Shown one piece after another: positions 45,110-53,903 of a stretch of 64,000 nt of DNA (position 1 is its first letter; each line of letters begins with the position of its first letter). The stretch comes from SXNM01 sp964586155. GTDB taxonomy: Bacteria; Myxococcota_A; UBA9042. The position numbers were made by a program, and so were the translations under genes. Below the pieces are notes generated by a model. That model worked only from the letters and a program-made list of their open reading frames with translations, was not told the DNA's origin and searched no databases. The stretch is taken from positions 1-64,000 of the forward strand of contig CAZPHC010000027.1 in assembly GCA_964586155.1 (NCBI GenBank), given 5' to 3'.

Positions 45110-46814
45110 GCCCGCGCCGCGCGGCCGCGGCCAGGTCGTCGACGCGCCTGCCGAGGGCGAACGCGGCTCCGGCTGGCGCGCCCGGCTGCGGCCGCGGCTC
45201 TGGGCCGTCATCGTCGCCCTGGTCGCCCTGGTGCTGGCGCTGCCGCTGTTGAGCGTCTTTGCCCTGCAGGTGATCGAGAGTGAGCTGGTGCGCGCGACCG
45301 AGAGCGAGCTCTTCGCCCAGACCGAGGTCCTGGCCCAGACGTACGCCGTGCTGCTCGACGCCGAGCTGCGTCGACGCGGCATCGACGGCAGCGGCTATGG
45401 CCAGCCCCTGGCCGCGAACTCGGACCAGGCGCGCTTCGCCCGCGCCGCGATCGCGCCGCGGCTGCCGTCGCTCGACCGCCGCCGCAGCCCGGTCGCCCCG
45501 GAGGTCGCGCCGGCCCAGGACGACGACCGGCCGCGCGACGACGCCGCAGCAGCAGCGGGCGCGGCGCTCCAGGCCCTGCCGCAGCTCGTCAGCCGCCGGA
45601 CGCTGGCGGCGCTGCGCGTGGCCGACATCGACGGCCGCGTCGTCGCCAGCAGCCGGGCCGCCGTCGGCCAGTCGATCGCGCATTGGCCCGAGGTCCGCGA
45701 CGGATTGCGCGGCTTCGAGCGCAGCCTGCTGCGACCGCGCCCCCCGGCCAGGACCGACGGCGGCTTCGCCAGCATCAGCCGCGGCGAGGGCGTGCGGGTC
45801 TTCGTCAGCACGCCGGTGGTGCGCCAGGGCCGCGTCTGGGGCGTCGTCATCGGCTCGCGCACCCCCATGGACGTGCCGCGTGCGCTCTACCAGCACCGCG
45901 CCGCCCTGGCCATCGCGCTCGGTTTCGTCGGCGTCATCGTCATCGCCATCTTCGCCTTGGCGGTGCGCCTGCTGGTGACGCCGCTGCGGGCGCTGCGCCG
46001 TGACGCGGTCGCCGTCGCCTCGGGCGATCGCGACGCGCTGCAACGCCCGGGGCCGCGCGGCACGGTCGAGGTCGCCGAGCTCGCCGACGCCCTGGCCGCG
46101 ATGGCGGCGGCGCTCGACCGCCGCGCCGCCTACCTCGAGGCCTTCGCCCACAACGTCAGCCACGCGATCAAGACGCCGCTGACGGCCATCGGCGCGACGG
46201 TCGAGCTGCTCGCCGACCACGACGAATCGATGTCGGCCGAGGAGCGGCGGCGCTTCCTGGCGACGCTGGCGGCCGAGTCGAGCCGACTGCAGCGTCTGGC
46301 GCAGCGCCTGCTGGTGCTGGCCCGCGCCGACGTGCTCGCCCGCCGCGACGAGCGCGCCGACGTCGCCACCGTGGTCGAGGCGATCGCGGCGCGGCATCGG
46401 TCGCGGCTGGCGGGGCTGGAGGTCGCGGTCGAGCCCGGCTGCGCGGTCGCCATCACCGCCGAGACGCTCGATTCGCTGCTCGACAACCTGGTCGACAACG
46501 CCGTCCACCACGCGGGCGGCGCCGAGGCCCGGGTCTGGCTGACGGCACGACGCGACGGCCCCCATGTCGAGATCACCGTCCGCGACGACGGCCCCGGCCT
46601 GCACGGCGCGGTCGCGGCCACGGCGTTCGAGCCCTTCGTCACCACCGCGGGCGGCCGCGGCGGCACGGGCCTGGGGCTCGCCATCGTGCGCACCCTGGCC
46701 CGCGCCCACGGTGGCGACGTGACGCTCGTGACCGACGAGGAGGCCGCAGCGTCGGCCGCAGCGTCGGACGCCCGGCGGGGCGCGACGTTCGCGCTGCACC
46801 TGCCGGCGGCGTGA
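45102..46814 (+). CDS. Membrane sensor histidine kinase
   Basis: Encodes 570 aa. The only codon fitting the N-terminus is TTG 45102, which overlaps the regulator's stop; no SD is visible, so coupling is likely and the exact start is uncertain. TM1 is about residues 33-55, TM2 about 267-290, with a 210-residue periplasmic sensor between. A HAMP-like stretch follows. Phospho-acceptor H354 lies in SHAIKTPL, then the N box (DNLVDNAVHHAGG), G1 (VRDDGPGL), and G2 (GGTGLGLAIVRTLA). It senses an extracytoplasmic cue and phosphorylates the OmpR-type partner. The arrangement is like CreBC-type pairs, but the cue is unknown. Confidence 0.9.
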   Translation: MAEPAPRGRGQVVDAPAEGERGSGWRARLRPRLWAVIVALVALVLALPLLSVFALQVIESELVRATESELFAQTEVLAQTYAVLLDAELRRRGIDGSGYGQPLAANSDQARFARAAIAPRLPSLDRRRSPVAPEVAPAQDDDRPRDDAAAAAGAALQALPQLVSRRTLAALRVADIDGRVVASSRAAVGQSIAHWPEVRDGLRGFERSLLRPRPPARTDGGFASISRGEGVRVFVSTPVVRQGRVWGVVIGSRTPMDVPRALYQHRAALAIALGFVGVIVIAIFALAVRLLVTPLRALRRDAVAVASGDRDALQRPGPRGTVEVAELADALAAMAAALDRRAAYLEAFAHNVSHAIKTPLTAIGATVELLADHDESMSAEERRRFLATLAAESSRLQRLAQRLLVLARADVLARRDERADVATVVEAIAARHRSRLAGLEVAVEPGCAVAITAETLDSLLDNLVDNAVHHAGGAEARVWLTARRDGPHVEITVRDDGPGLHGAVAATAFEPFVTTAGGRGGTGLGLAIVRTLARAHGGDVTLVTDEEAAASAAASDARRGATFALHLPAA

Positions 46815-46881
46815 CGTCCGGGGTTCCCGTCGGCGCCGACCGCAGGCATCCTGCGTGGCTCCGCCCACCGCCGAGGTGCCG

Positions 46882-47433
46882 ATGCAGCCGCTCCCCACCA
46901 CAACCCGCGTCGCCGACATCGACTGGAGCCGCTGGGCGCCCGTCGATCTCGCCACCCTGCTCTTTGTCCGCGACGGCAGCCGCGTGCTGCTGATGATCAA
47001 GAAACGCGGCCTCGGCGCCGGCCTGATCAACGCCCCGGGTGGTCGCCTGGAGCCCGGCGAGACGCCGCGCGAGGCGGCGCTGCGCGAGGTCGAAGAAGAG
47101 CTCGGCGTGCGGCCGCGCGGAGCCATCTGGGCCGGCGAGCACCGCTTCGCCTTCTGCGACGGCTACAGCATGTACGTCCACGTCTATTGGAGCGACGGCG
47201 CCGACGGCGAGCCGATCGAGACCGACGAGGCGATCCCGCATTGGGTCGAGCAGGACGCCATCCCCTACGAGCGGATGTGGGCCGACGATCGCATCTGGAT
47301 CCCACACCTGCTCGCGGGGCGCCGCTTCTCGGGCCACTACGTCTTCGACGGCCCGCGCATGGTCGACCACGCCGTCGCGCTGCTCGACGCCGACGCGCCA
47401 GACGGCGATCGTGGCGTGCGCCGGCCCGGCTAG
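46882..47433 (+). CDS. NUDIX hydrolase, MutT-like
   Basis: Encodes 183 aa. ATG 46882 has GAGG upstream; GTG 46855 is an alternative. The full NUDIX box is present, with pattern GGRLEPGE (x5) REVEEELGV. Such enzymes cleave nucleoside diphosphates linked to another group, with Mg bound by the Glu cluster. The fold with LLMIKKRGLGAGLINAPGG resembles MTH1-type 8-oxo-dGTP or related nucleotide cleaners, but substrate cannot be assigned. It is cytosolic. It follows the sensor kinase after 67 bases on the same strand; no functional link is evident. Confidence 0.88.
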   Translation: MQPLPTTTRVADIDWSRWAPVDLATLLFVRDGSRVLLMIKKRGLGAGLINAPGGRLEPGETPREAALREVEEELGVRPRGAIWAGEHRFAFCDGYSMYVHVYWSDGADGEPIETDEAIPHWVEQDAIPYERMWADDRIWIPHLLAGRRFSGHYVFDGPRMVDHAVALLDADAPDGDRGVRRPG

Positions 47434-47626
47434 CGACGCGACCAATGATTGCCCATCAGGGCACGATTGGCCGCGCTTCTGGAAGGACTTCTGGGGGGCC
47501 AACCTTGGAGCCGCGTCAAAACACCGCCAACGGCGGCTTCTTGATCGCGCCTCCAGACGGGATGAACCTGGTCGCTGGGGTTCGCCACCGGCGACACGAA
47601 GCCGAGCGGGTCCGGCCATGCACCCG

Positions 47627-47661
47627 CGCACAGCGCACAGCGCACAGCGCAAAGCGCACAG
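47627..47661 (+). repeat. Tandem heptamer, 5 copies, next to a ribosome site
   Basis: Five copies of CGCACAG (fourth copy CGCAAAG) run from 47627 to 47661. The last copy merges into the AGGAGG site of the VOC gene. The unit is not a multiple of three, but it lies outside coding sequence. Copy-number change would alter leader length only. Confidence 0.85.
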
Positions 47662-47670
47662 GAGGGGCAG

Positions 47671-48060
47671 ATGGAACGAGTCCAAGGCATCGGCGGGTTC
47701 TTCTTCAAGGCCCGCGACAAGGCCGCGCTCGCCGCGTGGTACCGCGACTGCCTCGGCGTGCCGGTGCAGGACGGCTGGGGCGGCGCCATGTTCGCCTGGG
47801 CCGAACTCGACCCGGATCGCGACGCCATGACGATCTGGAGCCCCTTCGCCGCCGACACCGACTACTTTGCGCCGAGCCAGGCCAGCTTCATGCTCAACTT
47901 CCGCGTCCGCGACCTCGACGCCATGCTCGCCCAGCTGCGCGAAAAGGGCTGCGACGTGCACGATCGCATCGAAGAGAGCGAGTTCGGCCGCTTCGGCTGG
48001 GTGGTCGACCCCGAGGGCAACAAGGTCGAGCTCTGGCAGCCGCCGCCGGCGACGCCGTAG
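47671..48060 (+). CDS. VOC/glyoxalase-like protein
   Basis: Encodes 129 aa with AGGAGG before the ATG. It has the usual single VOC unit made of two beta-alpha-beta-beta-beta halves: FFFKARDKAALAAWYRDCLGVP at the start and FGWVVDPEGNKVELWQP at the end. The final Glu is the typical metal ligand; the N-terminal His ligand of glyoxalase I is not obvious (KARD), so metal binding may be incomplete. Proteins of this type include lyases, dioxygenases and antibiotic-resistance binding proteins; function unknown here. It is convergent with the formate dehydrogenase gene, 39 bases apart. Confidence 0.82.
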   Translation: MERVQGIGGFFFKARDKAALAAWYRDCLGVPVQDGWGGAMFAWAELDPDRDAMTIWSPFAADTDYFAPSQASFMLNFRVRDLDAMLAQLREKGCDVHDRIEESEFGRFGWVVDPEGNKVELWQPPPATP

Positions 48061-48099
48061 CCGCACGGTTCGAGCGCGCGCCGCCGACCGAGGGCGTCG

Positions 48100-50898
48100 C
48101 TAGTCGGCGATCGCCTCGATCCGCGCCGCGCAGACCTTGTACTCGGCAGTCCCGGTCACCACGTCGCCGGCGTCGATCGTCAGCAGGTTGGCGCGCGCCT
48201 CGGCGAAATGCATCGGCAGCCAGATCATGCCCGGCTGCACCCGCTCGGTGATGCGCACAGCGACCTCGATCTGGCCGCGGCGGGTCGCCACATGGGCGCG
48301 CCCACCGTCGCGCAGGCCGAGTTTCTCGGCATCTTGCGCGCAGACCTCGACGAAGCAGCCGCCCTGGCGCTGGCGGATGCCGCCCTCACGGCGCGTCTGG
48401 GTGGCGACGTTGTAGTGGTAGAGCGTGCGCCCGGTCGACAGCAGCAGCGGCCACTGCTCGTCCGGCGTCTCGATGCTGGCGCGGTAGCCGACGGGCACGA
48501 ACAGGCCCTTGCCACGCATCGGCCCGTCCTGGTGCAGCGTCGGCGTGCCTGGGTGCCCCGGCAGCGGGCACGGCCACTGCAGCCCGCCCGCCGCCTCGAT
48601 GCGCGCGTGGTCGATGCCGGCGAACTTGTCGCAGAGCTGCGCCAGCTCGTCGTAGATCTGCGCCGGCTGCAGCGTCGCGGTCGGCACGCCGGCCACCGGC
48701 TGCACGCCGCCGCGCTCGAGCAACGCCGAGGCGATCTGCCAATCGGGGCGCGCCTGGCCCGGCGGCGGCACCGCCGCGCGTACCCGCTGCACCCGGCGCT
48801 CGGAGTTGGTGAAGGTGCCGTCCTTCTCGGCGAAGGCCGCGGCCGGCAGCACGACGTCGGCGCGCTTGGCCGTCTCGGTCAAGAACAGGTCGACGACCAC
48901 GAGCGTCTCGAGCTGCGGCAGCGCCGCGTCGAGGCCGGCGACGTCGGGCTCGCTGACCAGGATGTCCTCGCCCATCACGAACAGGCCCTTGATGGTGCCG
49001 TGGCGGATGGAGTGCATCATCTCGTTGAGGTTCTGGCCCTTGGTCGCGGGCACCTCGGCGCCCCAGGCCGCGCCAAACTTGGCGCGCACCGCCGGATCGT
49101 CGACGCGCTGGTAGCCGGGCAGGAAGATCGGCGACGCGCCCGAGTCATTGGCGCCTTGGACGTTGTTCTGGCCGCGCAGCGGGTTGAGCCCGGCCGACTT
49201 GACGCCGAGGTGGCCGGTCATCAGCACCAGGTTCGACAGGCAGAACACGTTGTCGGTGCCGTGCGTGTGCTCGGTGATGCCGAGCGTGTAGTAGATGCCG
49301 GCGCGCGGCGTGGTCGCGTACAGGCGCGCGGCGCGGCGGATGTCGTCGGCCGGCACGCCGCAGACGACCTCGGCGCGCTCGGGCGTCCACTCTGCCACGG
49401 CGTCGCGCACCGCCTGCAGGCCCTCGGTCTGGCCGGCGACGAAGGCGGCGTCTTCGAGGCCCTCGGCCAGGATCACGTGCGCCATCGACGAGAGCAGCGC
49501 GACGTCCGTGCCCGGCCACAGCCGCAGGTGCAGGTCGGCAAAACCGCCGAGCCAGGTTTTGCGCGGATCGGCGACGATCAGCTTGGCCCCGCGCAGCGCG
49601 GCGCGCTTCATCTCCATCGCGATGATGGGATGCGCCTCGGTCGTGTTGCTGCCGATCACGAACAGCAGGTCCGCATCACGGATCTCGCCGATCGAGTTGG
49701 TCATCGCGCCCGCACCGAATGTCGTCACCAGACCGGCGACCGTGGGTGCGTGTCACGTGGCGGCACATTGGTGGCAGTTGTTCGTGCCGAACGCGGCGCG
49801 CGCCAGCTTCTGCACCAGGTAGTTCTCTTCGTTGGTCGCGCGCGAGCTGCTGATGAAGCCCAGCGCGTCGGCGCCGTGGCGCGCCTTGACCGCCGACAAG
49901 CCCGCAAACGCGCGATCGAGGGCGGTGTCCCAATCGGTCGGCACGAGCTCGCCGGTGGCGTGGTCGCGCACCAAGGGCGTCGTCAGGCGGTCGGGGTGGC
50001 CGACGTAGCCCGTGGCGAAGCGGCCCTTGACGCAGAGGTTGCCGTCGTTGGTCGTGGTGCCCGGCGGCGGGCTGGCGACGCGGACGATGGTGCCCTTGGC
50101 CGGGTCGACCGTCAGGTCCATCTGGCAGCCGACGCCGCAGTAGCCGCAGGTCGTGCGCACCTTGGGCAGCGACGCCAGCTCCATCTGCCGGTCGATGGCC
50201 TTCTTCTCGACCAGGGCGCCGGTCGGGCAGGTGTCGACGCAGCCGCCACAGAGCTCGCACGAGGTGTCGAGCAAGCCGCGGTTCTCGGCCGTGACGATGC
50301 TGGTCTGCGGGCCGCGGTGGCCGACCGCGATCGCCGCGACCGCCTCGACCTCGTCGCAATAGCGCGTGCAGCGAGCGCAGAGGATGCAGCGATCGGGCTG
50401 GAACGTGATGAAGCCGTTGTCGTCGAGCGGCCGCCCCTGGCGCTGGGACGGGATCTGCGGCACGCCCGCGGCCACGCCGTAGCGGCGCATCCAGACGTCG
50501 AGCTCGCTGCCGGGCACCACCAGCTCGGGCTGGTCGGCCTGGTACAGCGCCAGCAGCGCCTTGCGGTGGCGGCTCACGCGCTCGGAGTCGGTGCGGATGG
50601 CCAGGCCCTCGACCACGGGATGGCGGCAAGCCGGCACCAGGCGGCGGCTGTCGCTGCACTCGACCAGGCACATGCGGCAGGCGCCGGTCGGGGCCAGGCG
50701 CGCGTCGTGGCAGAGCGTCGGCACGACGACGCCGTTGCGCTTGGCGACGTCGAGCAGCGTCTCGCCGACCCGGGCCGCCACAGGGCGGCCGTCGAGCTCG
50801 ACGGTGCACGCGGCGCGGGCGTCGCGCTGCTGCTGCTGCGTGGCCAACGCCGCGGCCCCGGTCGATCCGAGCGCTGGCTTGTGGGCGTCATCGGGCAT
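48100..50898 (-). CDS. fdhA: Formate dehydrogenase alpha subunit, selenocysteine-containing (UGA read through)
   Basis: 932 aa including Sec382. ATG 50898 has GAGGAGG upstream. The frame is interrupted only by TGA at 49753-49755 and continues in phase to TAG 48100. Flanking residues read NNCHQCAAT-U-HAPTVAGL, matching the catalytic (C/U)H(G/A)P(S/T)VAGL of formate dehydrogenases. Domains in order: plant-type 2Fe-2S (CHDARLAPTGACRMCLVEC), a NuoG-like His/Cys cluster region, two 4Fe-4S motifs (CILCARCTRYC, CELCGGCVDTCPTGAL), the Mo-domain 4Fe-4S (CGYCGVGC), the molybdopterin domain (NPLRGQNNVQG), and a C-terminal dinucleotide-binding domain. It oxidises formate to CO2, probably passing electrons to a diaphorase partner, which is not adjacent. 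No beta or gamma subunit or maturation gene lies in the window. Confidence 0.92.
49725..49755 (-). promoter_or_regulatory. Bacterial SECIS-like hairpin following the in-frame UGA
   Basis: In the mRNA the UGA (49755-49753) is followed after 18 nt by loop GGUCU (49734-49730). The loop is closed by UCGCC (49739-49735) pairing with GGUGA (49729-49725), five pairs including one G-U. By my recollection of E. coli fdhF its SECIS has the same GGUCU loop at the same 18-nt distance. This supports SelB-dependent selenocysteine insertion. An alternative outer pairing GUCG/CGAC is also possible. Confidence 0.75.
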
Positions 50899-51114
50899 CG
50901 TCGCGCCTCCTCTGTGCCATCTTGCGCCTTGCCGGGCCGGCTGCGCAACGGTCATGCGCCGCGTGGGGCCGCCCGATCGCGTCCACGCGGTCGGCTGCGC
51001 GCAGGGCGCAAGCGGCGAGCGCGGCCTTGAGGCGCAGGCGGCCGCCGCGTTGACCGTCGTGACGACCGCTGCCACCCTACCAGACGGACGCCAGCCGCCG
51101 TGGAGGATTCGACA

Positions 51115-53247
51115 ATGCGACGTACTCGGACGTTGGTCGGGATCGCGACCTTGCTCTGGAGCTGTGTCGCGTTCGCGGCGCCTCGCACCGCCCGCATCGA
51201 CGGCCGCCTGCGCATGGAGGTCGACCTGCTGCGCGAGCGCGGCGACCCCGCGGCCAGGCTGCCGTTCTTCGTCAAGGCCGACGATCCCGTCGCAGCTGCC
51301 GAGGCCATCGGCCGCTTGGGCGGGTCCGTCGGTACCCGCGCCGGCGATATCCTCACCGTCCGCGCCCCCGGCGATCAGGTCACGGCCATCGCGGCGATCC
51401 CGGGCGTGACGCGGCTCGAGGGCGCGATCCGCGTGCGCAAGCGCCTCGACGCGGCGCGGGCCCAGACCTTCGTCGATCAGGTCCACACCGGGGCCGCACC
51501 GCTCAGCGGCACCTACACCGGCAAGGGCGTCATCGTCGGCGTGATCGACGGCGGCCTCGACCTCGCCCACGCGGCCTTCCGCAACGGCGCCGGCACCTCG
51601 CGCGTCATCGGCGTCTGGGACCAGACGGCCACGGGCGCCGTGTCGGCGGGCGTGACCTACGGCAGCACCTGCGACGCGGCGACGCTGGCGGCGGACGGCT
51701 GCAAGTTGCCGTCCACCGACGCACACGGCACGCACGTCACGGGCATCGCCGCCGGCGGCGTCATCGCCGGCTCGCCGTACACGGGCATGGCGCCGGACGC
51801 CGCGATCGCCTTCGTCAACAACGCCGAGGCGCTGGCCAACGCGCAAGACCGCGCGGACGCGGGCTTCTCGACCGCGGTCTGCGACGCGGCGGCCTGGATC
51901 TTCAAGCTCGCGGGCGACAAGCCGACCGTCGTCAACATGAGCCTGGGCTCCCACGAGGGGCCGCACGACGGCAGCTCGCTGGCCAGCCAATGCCTCGACA
52001 ACCTCACGGGTCCCGGCAAGATCCTGGTCGCGGCGGCCGGCAACGAGGGCGACGGCGGCGCGACGGCGTCTGGAACCCGCGTCTACCTGCACGCCAAGGG
52101 CCAGGCCAGCGTCGACGGCGCGCGGGTCGCGTTCGCCGCCGGCGGGTTGGAGGGCGGCACCACGCTGCAGGCCATCTGGGGCAAGCCCAACACCACGCTC
52201 AGCGTCGCGATCGGCGCGGTCGGCAGCAAGGGCGAGGTGATGACCCAGCTGGTCGACGCACCGGACGGCGCGGTCACCGCGACGCTCAAGCTCGACGGCA
52301 AGAGCCTCGGGCCGATCCGCATCTACGCCGAGAGCGGCGACGCCGGCCAGCCCGGTTTCGTCGTGCGCATCGACGACGACAACGGCGACGGTGGCGAGCG
52401 GACGGCGGCCTGGTTCGTCGAGGTCCGCGGCGCCGGCGCGTTCGACGCCTTCATCGACACGACGGCCGGCGATGGCTTCGTCGCCACGGACGACAACGAC
52501 GCCACGGTCGACAACCTCAGCTCGATCGGCTTCCCGGCCATCGCGCCCAAGGTCCTGGCGGTTGCGGCCTTCACCTCCAAGGTCAGCTGGATCACCGCAG
52601 CGGGCAGCGAGCAGTCGTTGGGACCCGAGAGCGACGGCAAGGAGCCGGCCGTCGGCGGCCTCGCCATCTTCTCGAGCCGCGGGCCCTCGCTGGATCCGGT
52701 GCACACGGGCCCCAAGCCCGACATCGCCGGCCCCGGCCAGACCGTGGTCGCCGCGCTGCACCAGGCTGCCGACGCCGATGACGCCAACATCGTCAAGGAC
52801 GGCCCGAGCGGCTTCGTCGCCGAGCAGGGTACGTCGATGGCCGCGCCGGCGGTCGCCGGCATCGTCGCGCTGATGCTCCAGGCCGACCCGAAGCTCGACA
52901 CCAGCGCCGTACGCAAGCTGCTCGTCGCGAGCGCCAACACCGACGGCATCGCCACCACCCTGCCCGACATCGGCTGGGGCAACGGGCGCGCCAACGCGTT
53001 CGCGGCCCTGCAGCAGCTCGACGCCGCCTCGTCGGGCGCAGGCGCCGGCACCGGCACGGGCGAACCCAGCGGCGGCACCGGCGGCACCGGCAACGACCCC
53101 GGCGGCAGCGGCGAGAGCGACCTCGCCGACGACGAAGGCTGCGCCACGTCGCAGCGCCATCCGGGCGGCGACGGGCGCTGGGCGCTCATCGCGGCGCTCG
53201 CGCTGGGCGCGGTGCTGCTGCGGCGCGTGCGCGCAGGTCAGCGATGA
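51115..53247 (+). CDS. Secreted subtilisin-like (S8) protease with MYXO-CTERM-like tail
   Basis: Encodes 710 aa; GGAGG precedes ATG 51115. A signal peptide ends at CVAFAA. Residues about 40-115 are a propeptide-like domain (VKADDPVAAAEAIGRLG, TRAGDILTV). The peptidase domain carries D145 (VIDGGLD), H204 (DAHGTHVTG), an oxyanion Asn (AAAGNEG), and S574 (QGTSMAAP). About 250 residues are inserted between Asn and Ser, likely a sandwich or PA-like insert (VRIDDDNGDGGERTAAWFVEV). A Gly/Ser linker leads to EGC, then a hydrophobic helix and RRVRAGQR, the design of MYXO-CTERM sorting tails, suggesting cell-surface anchoring or processing. It is divergent from the formate dehydrogenase gene. It overlaps the next gene (ATGATG), so the pair is coupled. 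Confidence 0.9.
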   Translation: MRRTRTLVGIATLLWSCVAFAAPRTARIDGRLRMEVDLLRERGDPAARLPFFVKADDPVAAAEAIGRLGGSVGTRAGDILTVRAPGDQVTAIAAIPGVTRLEGAIRVRKRLDAARAQTFVDQVHTGAAPLSGTYTGKGVIVGVIDGGLDLAHAAFRNGAGTSRVIGVWDQTATGAVSAGVTYGSTCDAATLAADGCKLPSTDAHGTHVTGIAAGGVIAGSPYTGMAPDAAIAFVNNAEALANAQDRADAGFSTAVCDAAAWIFKLAGDKPTVVNMSLGSHEGPHDGSSLASQCLDNLTGPGKILVAAAGNEGDGGATASGTRVYLHAKGQASVDGARVAFAAGGLEGGTTLQAIWGKPNTTLSVAIGAVGSKGEVMTQLVDAPDGAVTATLKLDGKSLGPIRIYAESGDAGQPGFVVRIDDDNGDGGERTAAWFVEVRGAGAFDAFIDTTAGDGFVATDDNDATVDNLSSIGFPAIAPKVLAVAAFTSKVSWITAAGSEQSLGPESDGKEPAVGGLAIFSSRGPSLDPVHTGPKPDIAGPGQTVVAALHQAADADDANIVKDGPSGFVAEQGTSMAAPAVAGIVALMLQADPKLDTSAVRKLLVASANTDGIATTLPDIGWGNGRANAFAALQQLDAASSGAGAGTGTGEPSGGTGGTGNDPGGSGESDLADDEGCATSQRHPGGDGRWALIAALALGAVLLRRVRAGQR

Positions 53248-53840
53248 TGGCACCGCGCTCGACCACCATGTTCGCCGCCGCTCCGGCGCGGGCCTTGACC
53301 CTGGCGCTCGCCATGGCCCTTTCGGCGTGCGGCGGCGTCCAGTCGAGGACCGACGGCGCGAACGCTGCGACCAAGCAGGGCCCGCCCGCCGTCGTCGCCA
53401 GCATCCGCGGCGGCGACGTCACGGACCTGCCGCCCGGGCTCGTCGCCAACGGGCTCACCGACGACAGCGTCGTCGTCGTCCGCGGCAGCGACCAGGCCCT
53501 GCGCGAGATGCGACCGCCGTGGCGGCTCGTCGTGCGCTTCGGCAGCCCGGCGTCCTACGCCAAGGTGCGCAACCCGCGCGCCGTGGTGGCCGCGCCGACC
53601 GAAGGCTTCCAGGCCCTGCTCAAGCTCAGCGCCAAGGGTGCCGCGCTCGAAGACGACGCGCTGGCGGCCCTGCTGCAGCCGACGGGCTTCCGCATGGCGA
53701 CGCGGGCGGGCGACATCGTCACCGGCCTCGCCGCGGTGGCGACGCTCGACGCCCTGTTGGCGCTCGACGCCGTGGAGTCGCTGCGCGCGGCAAGCCGGGT
53801 GCAGCAGCGCAGCGAACCGCCCCCGCCGCCGACACCGTGA
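53244..53840 (+). CDS. Small lipoprotein resembling the protease propeptide (putative partner or inhibitor)
   Basis: Encodes 198 aa; its ATG at 53244 overlaps the protease stop. Lipobox: ALSAC after MALALAMA-type signal. The C-terminal part contains MATRAGDIVTGLAAVATLDALL ending in ASRVQQR. The protease's N-terminal domain has GTRAGDILTV, then IAAIPGVTRLE and IRVRKR, so the same TRAGDI(L/V)T segment and the same order of helical and basic parts. This suggests a stand-alone I9/propeptide-type domain held on the cell surface, which might fold, inhibit or retain the protease. There is no catalytic motif. The functional call is inference from similarity and coupling. Confidence 0.65.
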   Translation: MMAPRSTTMFAAAPARALTLALAMALSACGGVQSRTDGANAATKQGPPAVVASIRGGDVTDLPPGLVANGLTDDSVVVVRGSDQALREMRPPWRLVVRFGSPASYAKVRNPRAVVAAPTEGFQALLKLSAKGAALEDDALAALLQPTGFRMATRAGDIVTGLAAVATLDALLALDAVESLRAASRVQQRSEPPPPPTP

Positions 53841-53903
53841 CCCGGCCGCGGTCGGCCTGCGCGCGCGATCGCCCGCGTTCATCGCGGCGCCGCGGCCCGC
53901 AGG

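Noticed and set aside
40819..45252. A 1,477-codon plus frame across several genes
   Set aside because: It crosses the epimerase and membrane protein genes in antisense and the two-component genes out of frame; Arg-rich with no domain.
49753..49755. Formate dehydrogenase as a pseudogene or frameshift
   Set aside because: The two halves are in the same frame, the only interruption is a TGA at the catalytic Sec/Cys position, and a SECIS-type hairpin follows at the expected distance.
49756..53253. Long open frame upstream of formate dehydrogenase reaching 53253
   Set aside because: Sequence beyond 50898 is antisense to the subtilase gene; the SD and the ferredoxin-like domain fix the start at 50898.
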